28,362 bases of DNA. Origin: CAZCQG01 sp964500775 (GTDB lineage Bacteria; Campylobacterota; Campylobacteria; Campylobacterales; CAZCQG01). Below are positions 14,620 to 22,919 of this stretch, one piece after another. The notes beneath the pieces are model-generated. The model made no database searches. It was not told where the DNA came from and saw only the letters and a program-made list of their open reading frames with translations. The stretch is from positions 1-28,362 of the forward strand of contig CAZCQG010000027.1 in the NCBI GenBank assembly GCA_964500775.1, read 5' to 3'. The position numbers were made by a program, and so were the translations under genes. Every line of letters starts with the position of its first letter. The first letter of the stretch is position 1.

Positions 14620-15609
14620 ATGAGAGTCTCATTCTATTTTCTGCTCGCTATACTGCACTTTCCGGTATTCACTTTTGCCCTTACCGAGATGCGCATCTCT
14701 ACCGAAAATACCCCTACGCACATCCAAACGCAAATCGTAAGCGATTTCGTAAAAAGCGTGAATGAACACCTCGGAGACAAAATACACGCTATCCATTACC
14801 ACAGCGGACAACTTTTCAAAGATAAAGACATCGTAGGCGCACTAGATAGCGGTCAAGTCGATATGGCGGTACCCGGAAATTGGCAATTGGATAAATACGA
14901 ACCCAAAGTCGGGATATTTTTACTCCCCTCCTTTTACGGACTCACCTACGAAAAGATTAACCAAATCAGAGACGGTCTCGTAGGCAAGGAGATAAATCGC
15001 GCGCTTGAGAAAAGTACCGGCGTGAGGGTGTTGGGAAGGTGGATAGATTTGGGGTATGCACATATTTACTCACTAGACACCCCCATAAATAGCTATCCGA
15101 GCATCAAAAACAAGCGAATCCGCGTGGCGGGCGGCGTAGCAAATATATCTCGCATAAGGGCTTTGGGCGGGAATCCCGTCTCAATACCGTGGGGTGAACT
15201 AAAAAGCGCTATCGCCAAAGATAAAGTGGACGGGATTCTTACGACCCACGAAACCATAGCAAGTGCAGAACTATGGAAAAACGGTATCCGATTTTGTTTT
15301 GAAGATTCCGATTATTTTCCCCAATATATACCGCTTCTATCGGAAAAATTTTTAGAACGAATCGACGAATCGACAAAAAACCGATTGGCGCTTTTGTGGG
15401 AAGCACAAGTGGATAATGCTAGACAAAGAGCAAAAGATGCGCAAGAGAGCGCCAAACAGGAGCTAATCCGTAACGGCATACTTATCACCACTCCCGATGA
15501 GAGTGAAAAAGATGCCGCACGTTTGGAGCTAAAAAAGGTCGAAGGGAAACTCTTGCAAGAGCTTGACATAGACCCCGCATTTTTAAATAAAGCACTAGAA
15601 GCACGATGA
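14620..15609 (+). CDS. DctP-type (TRAP) periplasmic solute-binding protein, likely sensor accessory
   Basis: The 329-residue protein has a signal peptide (residues 1-20, cleavage near TFA|LTE) and the DctP fold: an early lobe with DSGQVDMAVPGNW, the ligand-arginine region KNKRIRVAGG, and PWGELKSAIAKDKVDGILTTHETI, the hallmark helix of TRAP binding proteins. These usually bind organic acids. No DctQ/DctM permease is nearby. Instead its stop overlaps the start of a cache-domain histidine kinase (ATGA). Binding proteins coupled to kinases this way typically present the ligand to the sensor domain instead of importing it. A charged C-terminal helix (about 268-320) is longer than usual. The GGGGGGTGG ribosome site is strong. 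Confidence 0.88.
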   Translation: MRVSFYFLLAILHFPVFTFALTEMRISTENTPTHIQTQIVSDFVKSVNEHLGDKIHAIHYHSGQLFKDKDIVGALDSGQVDMAVPGNWQLDKYEPKVGIFLLPSFYGLTYEKINQIRDGLVGKEINRALEKSTGVRVLGRWIDLGYAHIYSLDTPINSYPSIKNKRIRVAGGVANISRIRALGGNPVSIPWGELKSAIAKDKVDGILTTHETIASAELWKNGIRFCFEDSDYFPQYIPLLSEKFLERIDESTKNRLALLWEAQVDNARQRAKDAQESAKQELIRNGILITTPDESEKDAARLELKKVEGKLLQELDIDPAFLNKALEAR

Positions 15610-17318
15610 AATACAAAGTTAGTATCACCCTCGGACTAAGTATCGCTGCGGTACTTCTTAGTATAGTCTCTACATTTGGTATCGTGCACATTTTTACAGA
15701 GAGTTTCCACGCAAGATCAAGTGCATACAAGTCCAACCTCGACGAAGCCGAAAACTCCGCTAGATTTATCGTCCCCATACTAGACAATACCTTTCTTAAT
15801 GCCATCAAACTCCAAGAAACCGCCGTTACGATTATTAGAAACTACGGTTCGCTCAAGAAAGCACTTGAGGGGAATCTTCCGCAAGTCATCAGCGAGCATA
15901 TCAAAGGGGACTACTGGATAAAATCGGTATGTATTATCGATAAAGACGGTGCGGTGCGCTATTCGAGCTACTACGAAGATATGAAACACACCCACAAAGA
16001 GAGCTTTTTACAAGAACAGCTTCAGGGCAAAAGTTCGTTTATCGTCTCTTATCCGCCGAATAACTCAAGTCACTTCGGAAAAAATAACCTCATCTTAAGC
16101 GTTTCAATCCACAACAACGGTCACTTTGAAGGGGTGGTGGCATTGGAGATGAAGTATACCTACTTTCAAGAGCACCTGCTCCCCTATCTTGAGGGGGCGG
16201 TCGAGGGGTTGGCGCTAGTAAACCGTCAAAAATCGGTATTGGCGGTGGTGTTTTCCGACTATAGTCAAGACGAAAAAATGGTAGGTCTCCCGATAGATCA
16301 ATTAGAAGGCTTTAGTGAACTAAAAACCGCTAAGATGGATGTAGAGGGAGGGGTGAGATACAAGGGAGAAAATAAGTTTTTTACCGAGGTGTCGCTTAAC
16401 CAAATGCCGCTTGATATTGTAATGATGCTCGATAAGGGCAAAATAGAGCAGCAATGGAAAGAGGAATCGCTCTATCCGATGATCACGGCTACACTTTTGA
16501 TACTTTTCGCCACCGTGACTGCACTCGGGTTTATTATCAGACAGGCTATAAGCGCAAAAACGTCGATAGAAAAGCTCAACGCAAAAGTCGCAGAATCTAT
16601 GGAAGAGATTCGCAAAAAAGATACGATTATTTATGAGCAACAAAGAAGAAGCTCCATCCAGCGCCTCCTTATAGATATAGCTCACCATTGGAGGCAACCT
16701 CTCAATAATTGTGCCGTGGAGATTCAGCTCATCGAAGATATTATCGATGATTGCGCCAATAAAGAACTCATAAAAGAGTACATCTCCGGCGGCGTGACGG
16801 AGCTCAAAGGGCTCTCGGATACTATCTCAAGATTGACCTATTTTTACGAAAACGAGGTGCAAAAAAAGACCGATTTAATTGATGCGCTCCGCCAAACCGA
16901 CGAGCTTTTCGAAAAAACCCTCAAATCCTCGGATATGAAAATCAAATACGAAATAAGTCCCGATTTTGTGATAAAAGCCGATACCGACCAATGGGTCGAG
17001 CTTTTCTCGATTCTCATCCTCAACGTCAAGGATGCTGCCAACAGAAGAAATCTCGACAACGTCGAAATATTCGTCAAAGCATATATGGAAAACACCCAAG
17101 GGGTAATCGTCGTAGAGGATAATGCCGGCGGTATAGATGCGGAGCTTTTACCCGATAAAGTCTTTGAACCTTACACTACCACCGGATTTAAAAGCAGAAA
17201 CAAAGGTCTAGGTCTCTACATCGCCTCAAATATCGTCTCTTATGCCTTGAAAGGGAGCGTCGCCGCAGAAAACGGTGCGGCGGGCGCGAGAATCATCATC
17301 AAAATCCCTCTAGATTAA
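15606..17318 (+). CDS. Sensor histidine kinase with periplasmic cache domain
   Basis: The 570-residue membrane kinase has membrane segments at about 7-27 and 290-312. The large periplasmic domain between them looks like a double cache (VCIIDKDGAVRYSS and a second lobe around GLALVNRQ). After a coiled coil (about 318-350) comes the epsilon-type H-box DIAHHWRQPLNN with phospho-His360, then a HATPase domain (LILNVKDAAN N-box, VEDNAGGID, NKGLGLYIAS). It is coupled by overlap to the DctP-like protein, its probable ligand-binding partner. No adjacent response regulator exists; REC-PP2C or REC-GGDEF proteins of the window are possible targets. The stop codon lies in the TTAA duplicated by the element that follows. 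Confidence 0.92.
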   Translation: MKYKVSITLGLSIAAVLLSIVSTFGIVHIFTESFHARSSAYKSNLDEAENSARFIVPILDNTFLNAIKLQETAVTIIRNYGSLKKALEGNLPQVISEHIKGDYWIKSVCIIDKDGAVRYSSYYEDMKHTHKESFLQEQLQGKSSFIVSYPPNNSSHFGKNNLILSVSIHNNGHFEGVVALEMKYTYFQEHLLPYLEGAVEGLALVNRQKSVLAVVFSDYSQDEKMVGLPIDQLEGFSELKTAKMDVEGGVRYKGENKFFTEVSLNQMPLDIVMMLDKGKIEQQWKEESLYPMITATLLILFATVTALGFIIRQAISAKTSIEKLNAKVAESMEEIRKKDTIIYEQQRRSSIQRLLIDIAHHWRQPLNNCAVEIQLIEDIIDDCANKELIKEYISGGVTELKGLSDTISRLTYFYENEVQKKTDLIDALRQTDELFEKTLKSSDMKIKYEISPDFVIKADTDQWVELFSILILNVKDAANRRNLDNVEIFVKAYMENTQGVIVVEDNAGGIDAELLPDKVFEPYTTTGFKSRNKGLGLYIASNIVSYALKGSVAAENGAAGARIIIKIPLD

Positions 17319-17581
17319 GGGCATCTCTAAAAACCCTAAGGAGTCATAGAAGGCAAAGTCAGATTGAGATTTTCCAAGAGATTTTCGCAGGCTTATCGGG
17401 TATAAGTCAAGGAAATATCTTGGAAAAGATCGCCCCGAATTTGCCTTCCCTTCGGGCTTTCAAAGCTCTCACATATACTTCGTTGCACCTCCTTGATTTA
17501 CCTCGGTAAACCTGCGTCGGTGCGCCTCGTCTACAAAAAAGCTTTGAAAGCTATGACCCCTTAGGGTTTTTAGAGGTGCCC
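17319..17581. mobile_element. 263-bp MITE-like element, 31-bp terminal inverted repeats, TTAA duplication
   Basis: Ends 17319-17349 and 17551-17581 are inverted repeats matching at 29 of 31 positions (GGGCAYCTCTAAAAACCC inward). TTAA flanks both sides (17315-17318 and 17582-17585), as expected for a target duplication. The inside holds no credible gene but two nested hairpins. One closes with AAGGCAAA/TTTGCCTT (17350-17357, 17440-17447) and contains TTTTCCAAGA/TCTTGGAAAA and CTTAT/ATAAG. The other closes with GCACC/GGTGC and contains TTTACC/GGTAAA (17485-17523). It appears to be a non-autonomous element moved by a transposase encoded elsewhere. The left TTAA supplies the kinase stop codon. 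Confidence 0.8.
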
Positions 17582-17671
17582 TTAAACCAATTTCTTCCTT
17601 TTTCTTATAAACGCTTCGTAAGCTTGGTTGGTTTATCATTTTCCTTGATCCCCCGTATAGAAATCGTAAGT

Positions 17672-17748
17672 TTTTAGAAAATGCCAAACCTATCGCGAGG
17701 TAGGGACGGAAAGCCACGGGTCTCTATGAGATAGCCGGGTTGCCTAAT
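17672..17748 (+). ncRNA. GEMM-I-like cyclic dinucleotide (c-di-GMP) riboswitch aptamer
   Basis: AAACC (17686-17690) leads into a hairpin CCTATC-GCGA-GGTAGG (17689-17704) closed by a GNRA tetraloop. Then come the GEMM-I signature GGGACGGAAAGCC (17703-17715; GGGACGCAAAGCC in the Vibrio Vc2 aptamer), a second hairpin GTCTC-TAT-GAGAT and the conserved AGC-CGGGTTGCC 3' strand (17733-17744). Order and spacing match the c-di-GMP-I aptamer. The 5' segment reads ATGCC where Vc2 has AGGGC, so the base contacting the ligand may differ and selectivity (c-di-GMP or cGAMP) is uncertain. It lies in the leader of the small secreted-protein gene. A TATAGA at 17656-17661 is a possible -10, but close. Confidence 0.85.
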
Positions 17749-17793
17749 TATAGCTTGCTGTATGAAGACAACTCTTAACTTTTAGCGAGACTT

Positions 17794-17820
17794 GGTGGCC
17801 TACTTTTAAGGAGGCCGACC
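17794..17820 (+). promoter_or_regulatory. SD-masking hairpin, likely riboswitch expression platform
   Basis: GGTGGCCT (17794-17801) pairs with AGGCC-g-ACC (17812-17820), eight pairs with one bulged G. It encloses and partly pairs the ribosome site AAGGAGG (17808-17814), six bases before the ATG. Folded, this hairpin should block initiation. About 50 nt separate it from the aptamer, enough for an alternative structure. Translational control is inferred. Confidence 0.6.
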
Positions 17821-18102
17821 ATGAAAAATCTTCTTTACAAATTCGCGCCGTTACTACTAGCGGCGACTCTATACGGTTTTGCTTCGGAGGCGATAGCCGA
17901 AGAGGTAAAAATTCAAAACGAGGTTACCGCCGTAGAATACGGCAACAAGCTTGATAGATTCCTATCCGATGCAAAAGCGACAAAAGAGATAGTCGAGACG
18001 GGAGTCAATAAAAGCATTCGGTATTTCATCCCCGCAAATTTTGATATTGACACAAAATTGCAAGGGACGAAAGCCGACGTTTTTTTCGTTCATAGATTCT
18101 AG
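17821..18102 (+). CDS. Small secreted protein under riboswitch control, unknown family
   Basis: The 93-residue product has a clear Sec signal peptide (MKNLLYK, hydrophobic APLLLAATLYGF, cleavage near AIA|EE at about residue 26). The mature chain of about 67 residues is acidic to neutral, has no cysteines, and ends in DVFFVHRF. No known domain is recognised. AAGGAGG six bases upstream fixes the start. The GEMM-I aptamer and masking hairpin in its leader imply that periplasmic or extracellular levels follow cyclic dinucleotide concentration, as for adhesins and matrix proteins in other bacteria. It stands alone: the MITE is upstream and a convergent kinase gene ends 27 bp downstream. The abrupt end could also mean a truncated larger protein. 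Confidence 0.75.
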   Translation: MKNLLYKFAPLLLAATLYGFASEAIAEEVKIQNEVTAVEYGNKLDRFLSDAKATKEIVETGVNKSIRYFIPANFDIDTKLQGTKADVFFVHRF

Positions 18103-18129
18103 TCGATTTCATACGGGGGATATGTTTGG

Positions 18130-19272
18130 CTAGTTTATGGGTAGTGATACGATAAATTCGACGCCGCTTTGATGCTCAAAGTCAAGTATACTTTTGACGC
18201 TCAAGCCCCCCTCTAGTTTCTCCTCGACGATAGTTTTTGAAAGATACAATCCCACCCCTTCTTTAAAGGGTGCTGTTTCGGTAGTGAAATAGGGGTCAAA
18301 GATTCTGTGTTCGATACCTTTATCTATCGCGCCGCCGTTGTCAAAGACTTTTATATACACCTTTTGCGTATCTTGTGAACACGAGAGGTAAATTTTTCCC
18401 GATCCCTTTTTGAGTAGTTTTCTTTTTGCATTGGCGATAAGCTCCATCACTACTTGCTGTAAATCACTCGCATACGTATTGCAAAAAACTTGTTCATTGC
18501 AACTAAGTATCAATTTTACATCCTCCTCAAAGCCTCCGGCTACGAGTTTAAACGTGTCGGCGAGGAGTGCACTTATATCCACCCTCTTTTTAAATTGTTC
18601 TGCATAATAGACGCTAGCAAAACGCCCGATTGATTCCGAAAGCGCTTCGGTGGCATATATGATGTCGTGAGAGTATTTTGCTATCTCTTTAATATCAGGT
18701 TCGTCCCGTGCGGCTTCTTCGTCTATCAGGCTAGCTATGAGGCTTATTTTTGCCAGAGGATTACGCCAATGGTGCGCCACTTGTTTGAGCAGCTCCCTAA
18801 GAGCGTTAAGTCTCACATCATTCAGTAAAAGGTTTTTTTGCTCTTCTAGCTCTTTTTTCATCACAAGCGAATCGAGTATTCGACAAAAAACCTTCGTAAT
18901 CCCTCCGAGAGAGACCGGTTTGAGCAGATACGCATCCACCCCTATCTCTATGGCTTTTTGAAAAAAACTCGTTTCGGCATATGCGCTTAATAAAACAAGC
19001 TTCGTATGCGGTGCCTCTTTTTTTATGATACTAAAAAGCTCCAAGCCGCTCATTTTTGGCATTCTAATATCTGCGACGACTATTTCGTGATGCTTTTCTC
19101 GAAACTTTGCCAACCCCTCCTCGCCGTCCTTGGCGCAGTCTGCATTTTCAAAGATTTTTTTAAAAGTGGCAAAATTTAGCTCCCGCACGTCATCATCGTC
19201 TTCGACATACAATAAGGAGCAAAAGTACCCTTTTTGTTTGAGTGCCGCGACCTCATTTAAAAACTCACCCAT
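18130..19272 (-). CDS. REC-histidine kinase, cytoplasmic
   Basis: The 380-residue protein has no membrane segment. An N-terminal receiver (about 15-135) has E24/D25/D26, phospho-acceptor D68 (VADIRMPKMSG) and K118. A coiled linker leads to the H-box QVAHHWRNPLAK (His167) and a HATPase domain (MELIANAKRK N-box, VFDNGGAID, EGVGLYLSK). Receiver-first kinases usually accept phosphate from another kinase and pass the signal on. It is last in the six-gene leftward unit and starts eight bases inside the preceding kinase gene. That position suggests it is fed by one of the three upstream membrane kinases. The N-box lacks the usual second Asn-Asp pair (ANAKRK instead of NNAKDA). Confidence 0.9.
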   Translation of the reverse strand: MGEFLNEVAALKQKGYFCSLLYVEDDDDVRELNFATFKKIFENADCAKDGEEGLAKFREKHHEIVVADIRMPKMSGLELFSIIKKEAPHTKLVLLSAYAETSFFQKAIEIGVDAYLLKPVSLGGITKVFCRILDSLVMKKELEEQKNLLLNDVRLNALRELLKQVAHHWRNPLAKISLIASLIDEEAARDEPDIKEIAKYSHDIIYATEALSESIGRFASVYYAEQFKKRVDISALLADTFKLVAGGFEEDVKLILSCNEQVFCNTYASDLQQVVMELIANAKRKLLKKGSGKIYLSCSQDTQKVYIKVFDNGGAIDKGIEHRIFDPYFTTETAPFKEGVGLYLSKTIVEEKLEGGLSVKSILDFEHQSGVEFIVSLPIN

Positions 19273-21052
19273 TCTTCAACTCCAAAGGTATCTCCACGAT
19301 AAATTTCGCCCCCACGTCGGTATTTTGTGCTTTTATAGCACCGTGAGAGTGCATCTCCACTACCATCTTACACATATAAAGCCCTAGCCCAGTGCCGTTT
19401 TCCGCTTCTTTAGTGGTGAAATAGGGCTCAAAAACCCTTTCAAGATATTCTTCTTTGATTCCGCCGCCGTTGTCTTCGATACTCGTAATAATGCTCTCTT
19501 CCGTATCTCGGATAACTATTTTGATAAAAGGATTTGTCGGATGTTTCGACTTGATAGCATCTTTGGAATTATTGATGATATTTAAAAAGACTTGCATCAA
19601 TTCATTCCCGTAGCCTCTAAAACGTTTTTTCGAATCATTCTCGATGATAAGCGCGATATTGTTATTTTCCAAGCTTTTCCCTATCATCGAAGTCACCCTC
19701 GCAAAAACCCCTTCCATATCAAGCGTCTCGCTCTCTTGCTTGGGTGAAAAAAAGTTTCTAAAGTTATCTATCGTTTGCGAAAGGAAATAGGTGTACTCCT
19801 CGACCTTTCCGAGCATCTGCTCTAGGTTTTTCGTATCCAAATCCCCTAGCGCCAAGCTCGCCCCTATATTCCCCACCGCCGCGTTTATTGCCGCGAGCGG
19901 CTGCCTCCATTGGTGGGCTATCATACTTATCATCTCTCCCATCGCGGCTTGTCTTGCGCTTGTGAGGAGCATTTCGTCTTTGATTTTTATCTCGCTTATT
20001 TTCTCTTCGACGCGCATTTCGAGATTCTTATTGAGCTCTTTGAGTTGGGTATCTAGCCTATGTTGTTCACTATAATCCCTCGCACTACATACGATACCGG
20101 ATATTTTTCCATCCAGTTTTATGGGGCTTTTGAGTATAGAGAGGTAGATCTCTCTTCCGCTCTCATCCACTATCATATCGTACTTGTGGAGCGTCACCCC
20201 TTTTTCTAGCACCTCTTGGTCTAGTCCTCCAAAAACCCGTGCCGTGGCATGGTTGAAAAGCTCTTTGTCTTTTTTGCCGATTATCTCATTCCACTCTTTG
20301 TTGCATAGCTTTCTAAACTTTTCATTGCAGCCCGAATATTTCAAATCCTTGTCTTTGTAAAATACATAATCCTCTATCGTATCTACGACATTTCTCGTAA
20401 ACTTCATCTCTTTTAAAAGCGTCCGATTATAGGCGATAACCAATAATACCGCAGGGAAAAAGAAAAAGAGGCTGATAGCCAGCGAGCGGAGAAAACGTTG
20501 CTCCAAAAGTGCATGCAGATAGGTGATATTTATCTCCGCTCCGGCGATATATTTTTTTCCCTCTTTTGTTTTGAGCGGTAAAAATACCGAACGGAATCTC
20601 CCCCATCTATCTTCATACTCTTCCACCGTCATTTCGCTTTTGTCGAAGCTCGCCTTTAAAGCATCGCTTGCATCGTCGTACGGGGTAAAATAACGTACCT
20701 CTTCCCCTTTGTCGAGCTCGTATTGTTGTGCACTAGAGCTCGTGATGTAAAATTTTCCCTCTTTTTGCACCACCGTGTACAAAAATTCCAACCCGAGTTT
20801 ATTGCATAAAGCGCTAAGATTTTTGATATTAATCTCATCTTCGGAAGCTTGTATCGAATCTTTATCCAAGGCTCTCTCGTGGAAATCTTCGGCTAGCACA
20901 TACTCTATTGCCGAGGCGGCATAAAAAAGTTTATTATCTATTTCGCGCAAGAGATCACTCTTTTCACTCCGATACGACCAACCCACGAATACGGCGGTGA
21001 CGAATATATAAAAGAGAATCGCCGCAGCGATACTTTTGTTGAGTTTAAGCAC
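19265..21052 (-). CDS. Membrane PAS-domain sensor histidine kinase
   Basis: The 595-residue kinase has membrane segments at about 9-26 and 188-207 around a periplasmic sensor of about 160 residues (ending FLPLKTKEGKKYIAGAEI, a cache-like final strand). A PAS domain lies at about 218-330 (VVDTIEDYVFYKDKDL, SARDYSE exit). A coiled coil, H-box SMIAHQWRQPLAAIN (His380) and HATPase (FLNIINNSKDAI, DNGGGI, GTGLGLYMCK) follow. The start is GTG 21052 within the previous gene's end (8-bp overlap). It belongs to the six-gene sensory unit. The PAS domain could bind a cofactor or cytoplasmic ligand; the sequence does not show which. Confidence 0.92.
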   Translation of the reverse strand: MLKLNKSIAAAILFYIFVTAVFVGWSYRSEKSDLLREIDNKLFYAASAIEYVLAEDFHERALDKDSIQASEDEINIKNLSALCNKLGLEFLYTVVQKEGKFYITSSSAQQYELDKGEEVRYFTPYDDASDALKASFDKSEMTVEEYEDRWGRFRSVFLPLKTKEGKKYIAGAEINITYLHALLEQRFLRSLAISLFFFFPAVLLVIAYNRTLLKEMKFTRNVVDTIEDYVFYKDKDLKYSGCNEKFRKLCNKEWNEIIGKKDKELFNHATARVFGGLDQEVLEKGVTLHKYDMIVDESGREIYLSILKSPIKLDGKISGIVCSARDYSEQHRLDTQLKELNKNLEMRVEEKISEIKIKDEMLLTSARQAAMGEMISMIAHQWRQPLAAINAAVGNIGASLALGDLDTKNLEQMLGKVEEYTYFLSQTIDNFRNFFSPKQESETLDMEGVFARVTSMIGKSLENNNIALIIENDSKKRFRGYGNELMQVFLNIINNSKDAIKSKHPTNPFIKIVIRDTEESIITSIEDNGGGIKEEYLERVFEPYFTTKEAENGTGLGLYMCKMVVEMHSHGAIKAQNTDVGAKFIVEIPLELKNG

Positions 21053-22919
21053 TTTGAACCTTTTTGTTTCTATCTAGCGGTAATACTATCTCAAACACGG
21101 CACCTTGTGCGTCATTATACGCAAATATTTTTCCAGAAAAATTCTCCTCTATGATCTTTTTAACCAAGTGCAAACCGATCCCCGTCCCCTCGTCTCCTTT
21201 TGTAGTGACGTACGCATCAAATATCTTCTCGGGCAAAAGCTCCTCTTTGATGCCGCCCCCGTTATCTTTGAAGCAAATTTTGATTTCATTTTCTCCTTTG
21301 GTGAAGTCCACGGTAATCTTCTTATGACGATTCCCTTTATCGGTCAAAAGTACGTCTTTAGCGTTATTGATAATATTGAGTGCACACTGCTTAAACTCGT
21401 TTTCGACACCGTTAAACAAAAACTCACCCTCTTTATTTATTGCGACCTCTATCCCTTTTGCGCTCAACTGCAAACGCAACATATCGAGAATATCCTCGAT
21501 CGCTTTATCGAGGAAAAAATCTTGGACTTTTTTATTGGGGTTGAAAAAATCTCGAAAGTCGGTAATCGTTTTTGACATAAAGTTTATCTGCACGAGTATC
21601 TTATCTTGGAGGGTGATTACCTCTTGGGTGTTTTCGTCATACACCTCCTCTTTGGTCAGTGCGGCGAGAAGCGCTATGGCGTTTAAGGGCTGTTTCCATT
21701 GGTGGGCGATAGCCCCTATCATCTCACCCATTGCCGCCATTTTGCTTTGCTGTACCAACATTTCGAAATTCGCCCTATTTTCATTCTCTAGCGCCTGCTT
21801 TGCGATATTCTCTTCGTGTATGATCTTTTCATACAGTTTCACTATCTCTTCATTTTTCTCTTCGAGCTTCTTTTTTTGCGCGCGCAACAGGCTATTTGAT
21901 TTTCTAGAAAGATAGATAAAATAGAAAATCACCCCGTTTAGAAACGAGACCAAAAGGAATCCGACCCGATTCGTTTTGTATATATGGGAGATGATGGGGT
22001 ATTCTTGATAGGTTATGAAATATGCGATTCCTTTTTTCCCTTCCACGTTTGCTACGGGCATCAATGTCACGAGATATGCTGCGTTTCCTACAAAAGTATG
22101 GACGGCAAATTTTTCAAAGTGTTGTATTCTCGCATCGACGATATTTTTTAGATTTTGGTCTATTGTCTCTACGGTCTCGTTGGGTATCGTGCTCTCTTTG
22201 TCTTCGTCTTGCGATTTTTCATATAAATAACTATCGGAGATACTCGATTCTTTATAGGCATCGCCGACATTCCACACTTTTTGTATCACCGTCTCTTTAT
22301 CTATCAAGAAATGGACGTGGATATTTGAGAGTTTTTCTATATCGCTTTTTATAGCCATATACGAGAGCGAGGTCTCCACGCTACCGATATGGATGCCGTT
22401 CTCGTCAAACATCGGAAAAACGTAGCGAAAACCGTTGTATATCCTCCCCTCTTCAAAACCTTCGTGATACTTTTGCGTCTCATTCGTCGCTTTTATAGAG
22501 TAGCGCACGTTAGTGAGGTCATCGCCGAAAAGGTGCGGTCTGTGAAACCGCAAAAAACTCGTGTTATCGAGCAGGTGAAAATGGAGCTGTCGAAGATTGA
22601 GTACTTTGAGTTCGTTGTAGGTGCTTTCTAGTTCCATAAACAAGGTGTTTCGAATCTCGCGTAGCTCTTTTTCGTCTTTTGTCGTATGTGCTTTTTTGAA
22701 TATATCGATAACGTTTTTCTTATTGATGGATTCTTTAAAAAGAAGGTTTGCTAGCTTCGTATATCCCGACATGATAGAGTTATATTGGGCGCTAATAATC
22801 GAACTCTCTTTTTCATATATCTGCTCGATTTTATAACGAAGCAAGTACTCTGAAAAGAGATAAATAAGTACCTGCACGACAAGAAATATACTCGCTATAA
22901 GGGCGACCGCTTTTTTCAA
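21045..22919 (-). CDS. Sensor histidine kinase with dCache_3-like periplasmic domain
   Basis: The 624-residue kinase has membrane segments at about 4-22 and 318-338. The periplasmic domain contains LHFHLLDNTSFLRFHRPHLFG and DDLTNVR, then GFEEGRIYNGFRYVFP, the pattern of the dCache_3 sensor family. A coiled coil (about 340-395) precedes the H-box GAIAHQWKQPLNAI (His406) and HATPase (ALNIINNAKDVL, DNGGGI, GTGIGLHLVK). The start codon is TTG at 22919, overlapping the preceding stop (TTGA), with GGAGGAG just upstream. Third of four kinases counted from the downstream end. The sensor likely binds a small periplasmic ligand. Confidence 0.92.
   Translation of the reverse strand: MKKAVALIASIFLVVQVLIYLFSEYLLRYKIEQIYEKESSIISAQYNSIMSGYTKLANLLFKESINKKNVIDIFKKAHTTKDEKELREIRNTLFMELESTYNELKVLNLRQLHFHLLDNTSFLRFHRPHLFGDDLTNVRYSIKATNETQKYHEGFEEGRIYNGFRYVFPMFDENGIHIGSVETSLSYMAIKSDIEKLSNIHVHFLIDKETVIQKVWNVGDAYKESSISDSYLYEKSQDEDKESTIPNETVETIDQNLKNIVDARIQHFEKFAVHTFVGNAAYLVTLMPVANVEGKKGIAYFITYQEYPIISHIYKTNRVGFLLVSFLNGVIFYFIYLSRKSNSLLRAQKKKLEEKNEEIVKLYEKIIHEENIAKQALENENRANFEMLVQQSKMAAMGEMIGAIAHQWKQPLNAIALLAALTKEEVYDENTQEVITLQDKILVQINFMSKTITDFRDFFNPNKKVQDFFLDKAIEDILDMLRLQLSAKGIEVAINKEGEFLFNGVENEFKQCALNIINNAKDVLLTDKGNRHKKITVDFTKGENEIKICFKDNGGGIKEELLPEKIFDAYVTTKGDEGTGIGLHLVKKIIEENFSGKIFAYNDAQGAVFEIVLPLDRNKKVQSA

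Noticed and set aside
14620..15609. Reading the DctP-like gene as part of a TRAP transporter
   Set aside because: No DctQ or DctM membrane genes are adjacent; the coupled gene is a histidine kinase.
17469..17717. 82-codon minus frame across the MITE end
   Set aside because: It spans the terminal repeat and the riboswitch leader, and its composition follows the palindromes, not a protein.
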